A stretch of DNA of 64,000 nt from Stereum hirsutum FP-91666 SS1 (Eukaryota; Basidiomycota; Agaricomycetes; Russulales; Stereaceae), in the NCBI RefSeq assembly GCF_000264905.1, contig NW_006763135.1:1157179-1221178 (forward strand), in the 5' to 3' direction. The notes beneath the pieces were generated by a model, which did not search any database, had not been told where the DNA came from, and worked only from the letters and a program-made list of their open reading frames with translations. Shown piece by piece: positions 1 to 13,331 of this stretch. The translations under genes and the position numbers were made by a program. How positions within the stretch are numbered: the first letter of the stretch is position 1; each line of letters begins with the position of its first letter.

Positions 1-797
1 TTCAAAGGCGAGAAGAGAGAATTCTCCGGAATGCCCACAGGGAGCCGAGCAAAGACGCACGGGCAAATAGGGTGCATAATACCCCCTGAGTATTTTCGGA
101 GCTGTGCTTGTACCGCAGGAAGGTCTAGAAAGAATCGAGGGCCTTGGGGACTCTACTAGAAGATGACGAGGCCTTGACGGTGACGATCTGCCAGCGTACA
201 TGTTGTCTTCTGAGCTGAGAAGGCCTGAAGTCTGAGTTTTGCGACCGCTATGATGAATCACCACCGGGCGAGCTGCATAGGAGTTAGGTGACGTTTCACC
301 GAGTGCTTGGGTGAAGACATGGTCATGGTGAGTGTCGAGAGCATGAACCTGCATGAACGTGTCGCTTTCGCGATCGGCGAGCCAGGGTGAGCCGGGCACG
401 CCACACCAGTCGCCACACATCGCGGGGTTCGACGCCGTTGTTATCTCTTCCGATGTTGCCGTCGAGCACAGGAACTGTCCTCGTTCGCGTGAGCAATTTG
501 GAAGGAGCTCAGTCCGATCATGCCAAGGAAACATGAAATGTCAATGAACGCAATTGATGCGGTAAATTCAGGCCGTACCCGCTGTCTGCCGAAGTACTTC
601 AAACGTCGAAAGCCCGGCGCTCTTTTCTTTCCTCCTCACGTCTCACGCCCGTTGTCCGTCTGAGCCCCGTCTCGCCCGTCCTCGACGCTTACACGTTCTT
701 TCAACGTTCTTCACTCTTTCTCGCAGTCGTCGAGTGTTCTTCAGAAACTACTTTACCTCCTCAACTCTTTGACCTAGTCATACCCGCACTAACAACA
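1..797. other. Intergenic, promoter side of GPI protein gene
   Basis: No coding region with family resemblance or coherent splice signals was found. From about 620 onward the plus strand becomes strongly C/T-rich, which is common just upstream of fungal start codons and probably marks the promoter and 5' leader of the gene starting at 798. Confidence 0.5.
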
Positions 798-1519
798 ATG
801 CGTTCTGTCTTCGCCGCCCTCTCGCTCGCCGCTTCGGCTCTCGCCTACTCCATCAGCGAGCCCACTTCTACTCAGGATTGGACGACCTCAGGCCCCAACG
901 TAGTCTCTTGGGAGCGTGTCGATACTGACGCGTCCAACTTCACCCTCGTCCTCGTCAACCAGGTGTGTGGCGTACTGAATCTATCACTTTTTTTGATCGT
1001 TGCTAAGTATGCTCCTCACATGTCAGGACACGAGCATCATGCCCTCGGGAAGCGAGGTCTTGGTTGCCTATGTCGACGGCACCGCTGGCACTGTCACCGC
1101 GAGTGCGCCCAGCGCAGGATGGCCTACCGGTAGCGGCTTCCAGGTCAACTTCGTCAAGGACACGACCAGCTTGAGTACTATCTACGCGCAGTCGAACCAA
1201 TTCAACATTACGCAATCGACCTCGTCTGCTGCTTCCAGCACTTCCGCCTCTGCGTCTGCTTCGAAGTCCTCCGTGTAGGTTTTTAGAATTTATTATCTGA
1301 CAAATGTATTGAATGCTCATTGTTCATCTTTCTAATAGCGCTTCCGGCTCTACCACTGGCACTTCCTCGAAGGCGACAGGCTCTGCTGCTTCCGCTAGCG
1401 GCTCCGCCACCTCCAGTGACGCTAGCCCCTCTGCTACCACCAGCAGCTCTGGTGCTGGCCGCGTCGAGGCTGGCTTGTTCTCCGTCTTCGCTGGTGCCCT
1501 TGCCATGCTCGCATTCTAA
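798..1519 (+). CDS. GPI-anchored Ser-rich cell-wall protein, Kre9/Knh1-like
   Basis: Exons 798..962, 1027..1274 and 1339..1519 give a 197-residue protein. A signal peptide covers about residues 1-17, ending in ALA. An Ig-like beta domain follows (starting ISEPTSTQDW, with the VVSWE segment typical of Kre9/Knh1-type Ser/Thr-rich GPI proteins) to about residue 115. Then comes a Ser/Ala/Thr-rich stalk and a hydrophobic C-terminus (GLFSVFAGALAMLAF) that fits a GPI-attachment signal. Intron 2 was placed by frame: the second exon would otherwise stop at a TAG inside the donor GTAGGT. The protein should be secreted and held at the membrane or wall by GPI. Its exact function is unknown; fungal relatives are associated with beta-1,6-glucan or the cell surface. 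Family assignment is inference from motif and architecture. Confidence 0.8.
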
Positions 1520-2475
1520 ACGCACTATTCACCTAATTTCCTCACATATCTCATCCGTGTTCTTTTTAGTACGTACGAGAATTGTTTGAGGTCTAGTCTG
1601 TTTAGCCTTGATTCAGTAGACTTTCTTCCCGATGTGACGATCGCCGGACCTTGACGTACCTCCCTCCCCTCAGCACTATTCTTCCTTTCTTTTGGTTGGT
1701 TTCAGCTTCGCCTGTTGTTTTGTGTATGCCACTTCACTCTCTTAGTGCGTACGCGTTTTTTGGGTATTCAGTGATTTACGATACAGTCTCGACGCTCGTA
1801 CTGGGTTGTTCGATGTATTGGACTTTGTTAGCGCGTCGTGTGTTATATACATACTTCTACGCCTATCTCCTCTCCCGTTACTCGGCGGTATGTTTACAAA
1901 CATCATTATTTGAGTCCGATCATGTTGTTGAGTATACCACCAGCCCTTCGGACGCAGGGTCAAGGGCTAGAGGTGGTTGGACTGAAAGATGTCCATCTGT
2001 TTAGCAGTACGACAACAACCCTTTGCCAGCGCTAGAGCCATGTCTTCGTGTTCGCCTTGTTTTTCCTGAGTTGGCACAAATCAAAACGGTGGTTGGGTGT
2101 CATTGAACAGGACAATGGTAAGAACAATCGAGCCCATGGTCTGCTGTGTTCGTTATATTCAAAGAAAACAATTACAAGAAATTTCAGCGGCGAGTACTAT
2201 GCGGGACCACGCATGATATTTAGTGAGATATTCACGTACAAGAAAGCCCCGTCGCGACTTGGTCGGGAGTGTTGAAAAGACAACGACCTAGCCCAAATAG
2301 GAATATTGGTTACGTAACTTACGCCACAGGGGCCGACAGTTTTTAATCAAGAAGGCCGAGATTAGATCTCGGATGGGCCTGTCTTATCTTTCCTTCAAGT
2401 TGTAAGCTTAGGTCGGGCTCTTCTCAGCTACCAGTACAGCTTGGTCGTACTTCGTTCTTTAGGTGCATCCCAGCC
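1520..2475. other. Intergenic, no gene seen
   Basis: It holds the 3' end of the GPI-protein gene and the promoter of the quinolinate phosphoribosyltransferase gene. A 117-codon open frame at 1651-2004 starts with TTG, has no ATG of its own at that point and resembles no family. Confidence 0.5.
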
Positions 2476-3746
<1,271 letters not shown>

Positions 3747-4178
3747 CAAGACCGGGGTCGTTTATACTCTACGAGTTTTCCTTGATCCAGACGTAGATCG
3801 ATTATGAAGAAATGGGGGAGGCTAGTGCTGTATTCATGACATTGGGGAGTTTTTATACATATGTAACTAAAATTGTTGTTATAGAGCTGTCGTAGCAGCG
3901 GTGAAGTCTTCTAACAATGCTAACAGAGGATCTTATATTGATGATTACTGCAGGCTAGACCCGCCTCCCGTTGCGCAGAGGTCTCGTGGGTGTCATAGCG
4001 TTGGGCCGTGGACAGCCAATTACTTCTAAAATGCTACTTCACTGCTCAACACATCCACGCGCAATGTTCATGAGTATTGGAGCAGCCAAATCAAAAAGCA
4101 CGGATATATGTTCTCGTCACCGTCAAAGTCAGAAGTCCACGTTGCATGAAGATGAAGTATACAACGCACAACGACAGC
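3747..4178. other. Intergenic between convergent genes
   Basis: This is the shared 3' region of the plus-strand BNA6-like gene and the minus-strand Gemin2 gene. Nothing else is recognised. Confidence 0.5.
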
Positions 4179-5626
4179 CTAAGAGCTGCGGCTCAACTGC
4201 TCCTCCGCGTCCATCCATAAATCTCTCTGTGCCCACACTCCGACGACGGCTCCAACGATCATCCAACACGAGATCTCACTCATCCTCCCATCCTTCGATA
4301 TCGCTCTTCCCTCTTTTTCTGTCTCATTGGTATCCTTCTTGTCCTTCTCGTCCGAGATGTCATTAGTCCGTGCGGCGTCGTCCTCTGACTCACGACGCTT
4401 CCGTTCGGCCTGGACGAATGATATACATGCCCGCGCTAGCGAACGAAGCCCGCTCACTTCGTCTGCAACACAAAAATCATCTACGCGCGCTAGAAGTGCG
4501 AATATCCAGCGTGCGTGTGCGTCCAATGGTGTATGTGCCGATGAAGACATCGGTGATTGGATATATAGATTGAGCCAATGTGTGAAATACATCAGGAGGT
4601 GAAGAGAAGTGCGCTATATGGACCGAGAAGCTCTCATCAGTTTTTTTTGGATACTTCGGAGGGAGAAAGAGCAAACGCCAGACGTACATGGTCGATCTGC
4701 CGAAGTAAACTGGGTGTCGGTTCCCGTGGTATCGAAGTTGGCGTATCGCTGACGGGTTTCGACATCGTGCCGTCACATTCTGGTGTTTGAGTGCCATTTT
4801 GTGGAGGAGGAGGTTTTGGAGGTGAAGGGAGAGCGGGAACGTCTCCACCCGTGACCACCCCGTCCATGAAGACCCCTATTTGCATCTGCACGGCCTCTTT
4901 CTTCACCTCAGAAACCCCATTCACAACATCGGCCTCTTCGTACGGGACATAGTCGCTCTGACCATATCCATACCCAGAACCAGCACTACCGTACCTACCC
5001 ATCTTCTTAACCGCTTTAGGTTGCCGAGGAGGATCCCATACAGAAGCTGGAGCACCGGAGAGGAAGGACCACCACGCGTCGCGGTCTTTCTTTTCAGGCA
5101 TCAATTTCTGACCATTGGCACTAGGGAGAGAGACGTTGATGGTCGGTTGTGCCATGTTCTGTGAATTTATATCATGGACAGCGTTATGATGAGTACTGGT
5201 CGCGAAGGCGAAGGGGACAAGTGGAAGTGCTGAACGGGGATGTACTTTACGAAAATTAACGAACCGTCGTTCGAACGTCTGCCTCCATTCTTCAGAAGGA
5301 AGTTTTGGATCGGAAGGTGGTGGTCGGTTCGGGTCGGCGGCTTCGACGTCAATAGAAGGAAATTTGTATGGATTGTCTACGCGTGTATGGTTGGGCAGTC
5401 GTCTGGCATCCCGTCTACGAAAGGCAGCAGAAAACGTTCAGGGGAATATTAGGCCATGAAGGCGTGGAGATACGCACCTGACGGTCCACAAATACTGCAA
5501 CCCATCCTCAGGCTCGCCATTGAAGGTAGAGGGGAGGCTTGCTACAGGGAGAATCTGCTTCTGCATGGGCTCAGACTCCCCATTGTCGCCAGCTTCGCGC
5601 TTGCGTTTCTGCCCAGCTGGTGGCAT
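4179..5626 (-). CDS. Gemin2 / SIP1 family, SMN-complex snRNP assembly factor
   Basis: Minus-strand exons 5478..5626, 5246..5414, 4655..5158 and 4179..4613 give about 418 residues. The N-terminus reads KQILPVASLPSTF..DGLQYLWTVRRDAR, like the Gemin2 segment that binds SMN and Sm proteins. The middle has RDAWWSFLSG. The C-terminal helices include RTSLHLLMYFTHWL, ARWIFALLARVD and GAVVGVWAQRDLW, the pattern of the SIP1 domain. Gemin2 cradles the Sm pentamer during spliceosomal snRNP assembly, acting in cytoplasm and nucleus. The intron at 5159..5245 (GTACAT..TTCACAG) is 87 nt, stop-free and a multiple of three, so a form retaining it would add 29 residues; splicing is favoured because it joins two conserved parts. 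An acidic/Lys linker separates the last helices. Confidence 0.85.
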
Positions 5627-6184
5627 AGTTATTCAAAGGATTGATGCGCGCGATGAAGAAAGAAGTGTTATGGTCGTGGTTTCCGACTTTACAGGTGACT
5701 CCACTGAGAGAGTTTGTGACTTGCTGAGAAAAGCCTTCGGTAAAGAACAACAAGCGATGAATTCCGAGTGGTTGTCAGATCAGGATAATAGCAGGCTCCT
5801 CTAGCGTTCAATCTATGTGAACGAAAATGGGTGATGAGAGGAAGGAGTACAGAATGAAGGCTTGAAGCAAGCTCGCGGTCATTGACCGCGTCGCGTTTCG
5901 AGCTGTGCATGTGTGGCGCGCCACATAGCCGTCGAGTTCAGCACAAGCCGACCTTTTCGTATCGCTTCAAAAGAAGAGTCTGACCGAGAATCCAGACATA
6001 AAGTTGCCCTTATAATGGCTTGAGGTCCATTCACCATACTCGCATCGGCATATGATACCAATTCAAGCCATTACACCACTGTTGTGGCAGTTCATCATGA
6101 TGCAGGTATACAAACTTCACATTCTTCCGAATGTATATAAACATCCTCCGCCCTTATCCAAACCCAGACCATTCCCTCAATACT
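5627..6184. other. Intergenic, promoter of Gemin2 gene
   Basis: It lies between the start of the Gemin2 gene and the stop of the Laa2-like gene, both on the minus strand. No gene is seen. Confidence 0.5.
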
Positions 6185-7517
6185 TCAAGCCATCCCACTG
6201 CCTCTTCTGGGAGGCGCTCGTCCCTTGCCCGTCTTCATTCTCTGAGCCTCTCCCACCAACTCTGCGATGAGGTTGTTATACGTCTCTGAGTCTTGCTGCA
6301 GTGCGTCTCGCGTTTGAAGCAGATGTGTGAGAAGGGCGGAGGTATTCGATGTCTGTGCGCGAAGGTTCGCCAGATGCTTTTCGAGTATTGGAAGAGGTAG
6401 CAGTGAGAGGTTATCTGCACAACGTTTGTTAGTCGATAAAATAGGAGTCAGGATTCCGAAGTCAGAGTAATAATCAACTGAGACGAACCTGGCCTGAGAG
6501 TCATCAATTCTGCTATCCTCGCCTCGTCTAACTTCGGCTTGGGACCGAGTGTGAGCTGGGCTGCAGCAGACGACCTGGTAGCAGACACGGGTGTCCCAGC
6601 CCTCGGAGTCCCTGCTCTCGAGTTGCTCGCCGACGCGTTGGATGCGTTAGCACCCCCAGGTGCAGGTCTCGGACCTGGGGGTGCAGACATCGGTCTCGTC
6701 GTGATCTGTAAGGCAGGCAACGCTTTCCCGTTCGCTCGCGGTAGGAACTCGTCTAGGTTTAGGGGGATGCCAAGCGTGAGGAGGTGCTGGCGTCGGATAC
6801 GCGAACGCGTCCAATTTGGAGGTTGAGCGGATGGTGGTGTGGACGGGAAGAGAGTTTGGTATAAAGAGCGGCTGGAAATGTACGTGTGTCGCATCATGCC
6901 AAGGAAAGGAGGGAAAGAAGGAAGAACGCGATTAAGATATTCAGTCGTACACCGAGTATCCAAGGCAGAAAAACGCACAATTACCTCGCCGGTGTGATCA
7001 ATATTTGATTTATACCTCCAACCTCCCTGATATCCTCATCCGTGAACACCTCATCCGGATTATCGTCTGCCCACAATGGGCTTAGGATCTCCTCGATCTG
7101 TTCTTCCAGCTCCGACCGCGACGGCATGTTATGCGGGTCGAGATGAAGTGGCTCCCAATCTCGGTATGTAGATGGTCCTGCCATCCGTACTTGTTCGTCG
7201 AACCCCACGTCGTCTGCGAACCCGCCTCCGAAAGCTCCACCATCCTCCAGTGCCACCGTCGATGAATCCTGCACATCTCCGAAGTCTCCAAAGTCCCCGA
7301 AATCGTCGTCTTGAGCCAGTGTTGGCTGGGTGGTGTCTGCTGGAGGACCAAAGTCGTCGAAGTCTTCAAACTGGTCGTTTTGTTCGGAGGATGTTGAAGA
7401 GGCTGGAGGAGGATGCAGTGGTGGTAGCGCGTCCTCGTGTGCGTGGGGTGAAAGCGTCATGGGCGCGGTGGCAGGAGTTGCCCATACGGACGAGCCAAAA
7501 GTGATATCCTCGTCCAT
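6185..7517 (-). CDS. Laa2/aftiphilin-like AP-1 clathrin-adaptor accessory protein (DUF5102-like)
   Basis: Minus-strand exons 6985..7517, 6489..6871 and 6185..6414 give 381 residues. The N-terminal 100 residues are acidic with repeated DF/GDF motifs (FEDFDDFGPP, DDDFGDFGDFGD), the kind recognised by the gamma-ear of AP-1. An amphipathic region (residues about 130-180, SRSELEEQIEEILSPLW) leads into LYQTLFPSTPP and RQHLLTLGIPLNLDEFLP, which resembles the conserved core of fungal Laa2-like/DUF5102 proteins and animal aftiphilin. The last exon encodes a predicted coiled coil and a basic tail. In yeast Laa2 links Laa1 to AP-1 on trans-Golgi/endosome clathrin coats. The name rests on DFxDF repeats plus the LGIPLNLDEFLP block; it could instead be another clathrin-associated protein. 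Confidence 0.65.
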
Positions 7518-7711
7518 GTTATACAGTATTTAAGGGTCTGAAGAACGAGAGCCTGACAAGCACGGACGGGGGACGATGAAGTAACGAACGAAGTGGCTTG
7601 AGGAGCGCGTAGCAAAGGCTATCGCCGCGTAAAGCAGTTGCCAAATAGCGTAACTCTGAAAACAGCACCAAGTTCGCGCGTCTTGCTCTACGCCTCGCGC
7701 AGACCGTCTCG
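7518..7711. promoter_or_regulatory. 194-bp divergent promoter region
   Basis: The start codons of the Laa2-like gene (minus) and the uL2m gene (plus) are 194 bp apart, so both core promoters must lie here. No clear TATA box was picked out. Confidence 0.6.
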
Positions 7712-8963
7712 ATGTTCTCCGTTCGGAGCAGCTATAATCTGTTCCGGACATGCTTTTCAGCCCAGACACTATGCAACCCAGCCCATAACACTTTCCTGCG
7801 CCGGATGGCCACCGAGGTCCCTACCTCACTCGCCCCCACCGAAATCAACGCCGCCCTCCAGCGTTCCACCGCTCTTTTCAAAACATATAAACCCGTCACC
7901 CCAGGCATTCGCCATCTTCGTCGTCCTCTAAACCCACATCTTTGGCCAGGACGTCCAGTCCGTCTCCTCACCGTCCCACTACGAAAAAAAGGTGGCCGTA
8001 ACGCGCACGGCAGAGTGACCATTCGTGGACGTGGCGGTGGTCATAAACGTCGAATCCGTATCGTCGACTTCGTCCGCGACGAACCCGGCATCCACGATGT
8101 CGTGCGCGTCGAATATGACCCCAACCGTTCCGCACATATCGCACTCGTTCGAAACCGGAATCCGGACGCGACGGGCAGGAAGAAGTGGAGTTATATTCTC
8201 GCTCCGGAGGGTATCAGGGCGGGAGCGCAGGTGGAGAGTTTCAGGCGTGGGTTTCCGGATGGGTTGGTGCCAGGTTTCGTGAACGACACGAGCAAGAAGG
8301 GCGTGGTTGCATCTACGAACGATACATCCGCATCATCGTCTTCGCTCACCATGGGTCTTCTCCGCGCACGCACTATCCGACCAGGCAATGTCCTTCCCCT
8401 CCGACTCATCCCCAACGGAACTATCATCCACGGTATTGCACTCCATCCAGACGGCCGTGGCATCCTCGTTCGCTCAGCCGGTACTTGGGGTCAGGTCATG
8501 GAGCCGGACGTGAACGGGAAGCACATGCGGGTGAGGTTGCAGAGTGGCGAAGTGCGCAGGATTCTGTTGGATTGTGTGGCGACCGTCGGGAAGGTCAGCA
8601 ATCCTCTGTGGAAGGGTCGGATATTGGGTAAGGCTGGAAGGAACAGGTGGCTGGGAAACAGGCCGAAAGTCCGTGGTGTGGCTATGAACGCGTACGTTCC
8701 TCTCTTAGTCTCCTTTCCCAGATTTTCTGAATGTAGAAATCTTACATTGAAACCTTGTCTTTCTCTCCAGCAATGAACATCCTCACGGAGGTGGTCGTGG
8801 AAAGTCAAAATCGAACAAGCACCCGCGTTCACCCTGGGGTTGGAACACCAAGGGTAAACGTACGCGCAAACCTGGTCCTGACGGTCCCAAGAACAGCAAC
8901 AAGATGGTCATTTCTGAGAGGCCAAGAGGAAGAGAGCGCAGAGGACAAGTTCTCATCACCTAG
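7712..8963 (+). CDS. RML2: Mitochondrial large-subunit ribosomal protein uL2m
   Basis: Exons 7712..8691 and 8771..8963 give 390 residues. A basic, Ser-rich N-terminus of about 30 residues with few acidic residues fits a mitochondrial presequence. The uL2 core is plain: RNAHGRVTIRGRGGGHKRR (RNA-binding OB part), VRVEYDPNRSAHIALV, then the C-terminal domain with VRSAGTWGQV, GEVRRILLDCVATVGKVSN, RWLGNRPKVRGVAMN and, after the intron, NEHPHGGGRG. The histidine-containing HPHGGG loop is the conserved uL2 segment near the peptidyl-transferase centre. A Thr/Ser-rich insert at about 195-210 separates the two domains. A second ATG (MATEV, 7805) lies further in; the first is preferred because it supplies the presequence. 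Confidence 0.95.
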
Positions 8964-9295
8964 ACACCCTCTACATATGCATCTGTCTTTGTTTTTTCCG
9001 TGGGCCACATTGCTCACATCCAGTTGTGATGTGAAATCATGACACCTTTTCCCTCAACTCACAACTCGAGCTCAATTGTCAGCGCCCTCTACTGAAATGA
9101 GGGTGTTAAAATTATTCATGACTGATCTCTGGCGTGCTTATTGTCCAGCATTGCATGAAATGCATTCAGAAAGATACTCTTTATTCCGGGTGAACGGGTT
9201 TGTTTGTTCGTGTTAGGATCGAAAGCTCTTGGCAAGACCCCGAATGCAAATAACTTGACTTCGACAGCGAAATTTCTTCGCGCAGCGCCACAACC
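8964..9295. other. Intergenic
   Basis: It contains the 3' flank of the uL2m gene and the promoter of the Rix1 gene. Nothing else is seen. Confidence 0.5.
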
Positions 9296-12194
9296 ATGGC
9301 AGAACCTCCGCACCTCCTCAAAACGCTACTGCAACTGCAGCTCGCCACAGATACCTCCGCCGTTCTACACATCCCGTGGATCGTACCTGCGCTTTCCCCA
9401 GCTTGCTTCACACCTTCACCTCATCTTCAAAAATGGACTACGCGAACCAACTCTCTCATACACTCGAAGGATCCAGGCGCGCGATGGGCTGGCCTGATAC
9501 TTGCACTTCAGACAGCTGTATATTCGAGGGAAGTGATGATGGAGAATGCGCAGGGGTGGATAGGTGTCGCACTACCATCACTTTCAGTCTGTGTATCTAT
9601 CCTACATTTCATGCTATACCAATCGTCCTCATAAAAAATGCTCGCTATATATTCTCGTCTGTGCCACAAAAGAAAGCGGAACCAGTACCTAATCTGAAAG
9701 CCGCACTTCGCCTGCTGTGTCATATATTCTCTGCGGCGACGGACATTCCTGAGTTCCAGCGACAACTGGCCACGCCGAACGTACCAAAGTTTAGTATTGC
9801 GGTTCTAACTTTGGCGGACAAACACCACGACCGAGAACTGCAAGTAAGTTGCTTTCCTATCGTATTTCCTTTCCATTGCGTAGAGTTTCTGATAATGGGC
9901 ACACTCAAAGATATTGTCTATCAATACTCTCACCCACATCATCCCCCTCTTCCCGACCTTGCACCGCGCCCTGCACACCCAACTCTCCGCATTCTGCCTA
10001 CGCTCCCTGAACGGCGCTACTCCAACACCCACCAGCACGAAATTCCTCGAAGCCTGCTCGCGTTTGTATGCCGTCCTTCCTGTCACGGGCGGAAAAGTCG
10101 GTGCTGCGGCTTTGTGGCGTAAGTCTGTGGACGAGACTGTTGCATTCACTTGGACCGCACTTGCGGCTCTCAGGACTACATTTCCCCTTGAAGGTCAGAA
10201 CATTTTCAATTTGCGTATGTGGATGCCCTCTGAATTTTTTTTCAAAGGGCTCGGGAAAGTTGCGCAGCAGTTTCAACAGCCTTCGAACGAGGATCCGTTG
10301 GTCAATGTCCCTCTCAATGCCGACCGCCTGAGATGTGGCGTCACAGCACTCTCAGATCTTTTGAAGTATGACTTTTTCGCTTATTAGGACGTCATCTCAA
10401 CGCTGATGGTATTTTTTATCTTAGGTTTTCGCACTCCCGACCGGTTACAGTCCCTGTAGGCTCTCTAGTGCAACTGTCGATCGCGCTCCTCAGTTGTACG
10501 AACGAAGATCAGGTACTCCCTGCTCCTATATCCTATCGAATTTTCTTTGTTCATTCAGAGGTATCTTTTTTTTTCAGAGAGACGGGCATGTGGATGTGGC
10601 GACACGAACCATGGAAGAATCAGTCTCGCCTGACATTTGCAGACTGGGCTGCGAACTGCTCATCAACATGTCGTCGTGGTATGTCTTCGGCCTTGGTTTC
10701 CATGTAAACTATATGCTGATTTTGGGGTATCAGCTCGAAACGCCACCTATCCGCCCATGCGCCGCGTGTTATGGCCATCGTCACGTATCATCTCGAACAA
10801 CCGCTCACCCCGTAAGTGTCCTCTACAATTGCACCATCTCAGCGATCAAAAAGCTCATACAATACACACAGTACCCAACGTCTTCCTTTCCTCCGCCTCG
10901 CCACCACCATCCTCCAGTCTACCCTTCCCCTCCATCACCCGATCACCCCAACTCGCCTCACAAAAGCTCTCCTCTCCATCATCTCGGTCCTCCTTCCTAA
11001 TCAGTTCGATATCTTTACGGACTCGTCTGCCGGTTCCGCTGGTACGGGTTCAACCAAGAGCAAGAAGGGAAAGAAGAGGGCCCGGACATATGAAGGGGAT
11101 GAAGTGTTTAAGATTGCTAGTGAGGTGATCTGCCAGAGCGATGTGGAGGGAGAAGTTCTACTAGAAGCTCTTGACGGTAGGCCTCTACCTTACTAATTGG
11201 AAGTGAATGTATGTCCGGGCACTGATATTTGATCCTTCTTTTGCCATTTTCAGTCCTGAAGCTCATTCTCCACGACCCCTCCGTCTCACCGACAACCCAC
11301 TCCATCGCCTCTCGAGTTCTGCTCTCCATCAACCTCTCCTTACCATTAGTGGCCCCCTCACACCTCTCTCCGGACCTTACGCTCTATACTTATGTCCGTG
11401 AGAAGATCCAAAAACTGTGCCTCGAGCTAGGTACCGGCACATCCAGCGCAATGAGCAAGAGTCTAAATCTAGTGCTCAATAGTGGAGATCTGTCCCATCT
11501 CGTGAGTCGCCTCGACATCACAACCTACTTTTCTGAGCTAGAGCATCGACTAACTATATGTCTGCACTAGGACGGTGCACAACGCACCATCGATCTACTA
11601 CTGCATCCCCGAATCCCACCACTCGTCAGGACTCTCCCTCACGTTGAAACCTTATCACTCTTCAAAGCCGAAGAAAGCAACGAAGAAATTGAGGCCCGTA
11701 CAGCTCTCAATATCGGATCTATGACTGATTCTCTCTCGGCCGCCGTACCTTCGATTGCGATGCAAGACGAACAAACATCATTATCAGCGCCTGCTCTGAG
11801 CTGGGGTCTCAATCATACTGGACAACAGACGGATCAAGCACTGAGGACATCGTCTACTGCGGGTGTTCCGGTCCCTTTCGCCGACACAGCGCCCCCGGTC
11901 GCCCATTCGTCAAGTACGACTACTACAGCCTTCATGACTCCATCTGCGCCAATAGGGTCGACAAACGTCTCAGTCCTTCCACCGCCTCCGGAGCCACTCC
12001 CTTCGGTCTCTTCTACCAGCCTTCAAAGGCCAAGTACATCAGTATCGTATAGTTCTGGTCCTGTGGTCACCCCGACCGTCGCCAGTGGAAGCGGAAGTGG
12101 TGGTGGTGTTGGCAAGAATTTTGCTCCGATGGACGAAGATGATGATGATGACGAGCCGATGCCGACTATTAATATGGATTCGGATTCAGATTGA
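9296..12194 (+). CDS. RIX1: Rix1/PELP1-family pre-60S ribosome assembly protein
   Basis: Ten exons (9296..9586, 9673..9843, 9911..10193, 10248..10365, 10425..10512, 10578..10678, 10734..10811, 10872..11176, 11254..11501, 11571..12194) give 768 residues. The N-terminal Rix1 domain shows ARWAGLILALQTAV, AQGWIGVALPSLS, LRLLCHIFSAATDIPEFQRQ and PNVPKFSIAVLTLAD, followed by an alpha-helical repeat body (LACSRLYAVLP-like, LGCELLINMSS, HAPRVMAIVTYHLEQPL). A Ser/Pro-rich tail ends in an acidic run (EDDDDDEPM). Rix1 works with Ipi1, Ipi3 and the Rea1 ATPase in ITS2 processing and 60S maturation in nucleolus and nucleoplasm. The intron at 10194..10247 (54 nt) is open and in phase with the reading frame; splicing is favoured by its branch-like CTGAA and T-rich tract. 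Confidence 0.88.
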
Positions 12195-12518
12195 GGGAGG
12201 TTGAGAGCGGTGGCTGAAAAAGTGATCGGTTAACGGGTGCGATGTATTTTCCGTTGAAATACACCATACCTAAAACACGTTGCTCTATGGCCGCTATGAT
12301 CATCATGGAGCACTACGTGCGCATTCGTTTTCTGCGTTCGACTCCGGATGTCATCGTGCTCCCATGATCATCGTCCTCAGACTCATTCTCGTTCGGCTGT
12401 GCCTTCCGTCCCGGGGAATTATTGATTATATGGGGAAGCTAAGTAGATGCAGTAGAATGAAGATGAGTACCAAGACAATCATGGGTCGGCTTGCAAAGGG
12501 GTTAGAGTTCATTGTGGA
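12195..12518. other. Intergenic between convergent genes
   Basis: This is the shared 3' region of the Rix1 gene (plus) and the Rrn11-like gene (minus). No separate gene is seen. Confidence 0.5.
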
Positions 12519-13331
12519 CTATACCTTGTCGAGGAAAGCTGACGCGACGACATTCCCGGGATCTAGAGCTTTTGCCCGCTCTAAATGAACTTGAGCGTCT
12601 CTTAGGCCGCTTGGGTCAAATAGTACTGGTATGAAAAGTCAGGGATACAAGCCAAAAATACGAAAAGCACGGTGAAAGAGCCATACCGGATGATGCACCA
12701 TTAGAGGGCTGTGCGAGATAGAGGGAGAGCAAGCCTCGGTAGGTGTGGAGAACCGAATTATCTTGGTAGGGGAATGTCGTAAGCCATCTGAACAGAGCAC
12801 AATATCAATCGTAATGATCGATCAACGGAACGCAAAAATGAATTCTTATGATTACAATTCGAGTTCCTCAAGAGCCTCCCTTTGGCGCTCCAAACTTATG
12901 AGCAACAACACAAGTTCCATCAGTATAGTCTCACACTACAAGGTACGCAGCGGGACAGTAGTTAGCACCGGAAACAGGAACGAACTGCGGCAGTCTAAGG
13001 GGCCCACCTCGCTAGGATGCTGCATTCTCATTTTTCTCAGATACTCGATTCTCGACTCTGAAGCCCGAGTATTGCCATTGCTTTCGCCAGTGTTATGGAC
13101 GTCCGCTTGAGCATCCCCAAGCAGCAAAAGCCCGTATTTCCAAAGATCCTTCCAATCTATCTCCTTGCACCTTGCGAGGATACTCCATGCTCTTTTAGCT
13201 CTCGGGATGTCGTTCCGGAGGATACAAAGTTGGAGGATGTCGTACAGCCGCCGGATGTGCACTTTACGCGCTGTAGACCCTTGTTTGTCGCCGAGAGATG
13301 CGAAGAGGAAATTGTTCGAGTCGTCGGCCAT
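12519..13331 (-). CDS. Rrn11/TAF1A-like RNA polymerase I core-factor subunit
   Basis: Minus-strand exons 13008..13331, 12856..12935, 12687..12787 and 12519..12625 give 203 residues. The protein is helical and TPR-like: HIRRLYDILQLCILRND, RAKRAWSILARCKEIDW, RIEYLRKMRMQHPSE, REALEELELWLTTFPYQDN, LHTYRGLLSLYLAQP and AQVHLERAKALDPGN. This block pattern is that of fungal Rrn11, the TPR subunit of the core factor that recruits Pol I to rDNA promoters. Splice sites were fixed by these blocks; exon 2 (80 nt) is only evident from its conserved LMELVLLLISLERQREALEEL. The frame stops two codons after the last TPR (Lys-Val-stop), where GTATAG could also be a weak donor, so the C-terminus is less certain. 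It is part of a run of rRNA-related genes here. Confidence 0.72.

Noticed and set aside
1651..2004. 117-codon hydrophobic plus-strand frame
   Set aside because: It opens with a TTG codon, has no family resemblance and lies in the 3' flank of the GPI gene.
12441..12489. Possible extra last exon of the Rrn11-like gene
   Set aside because: It would need a 35-nt intron from GTATAG, shorter than any other intron here, and adds no conserved sequence.
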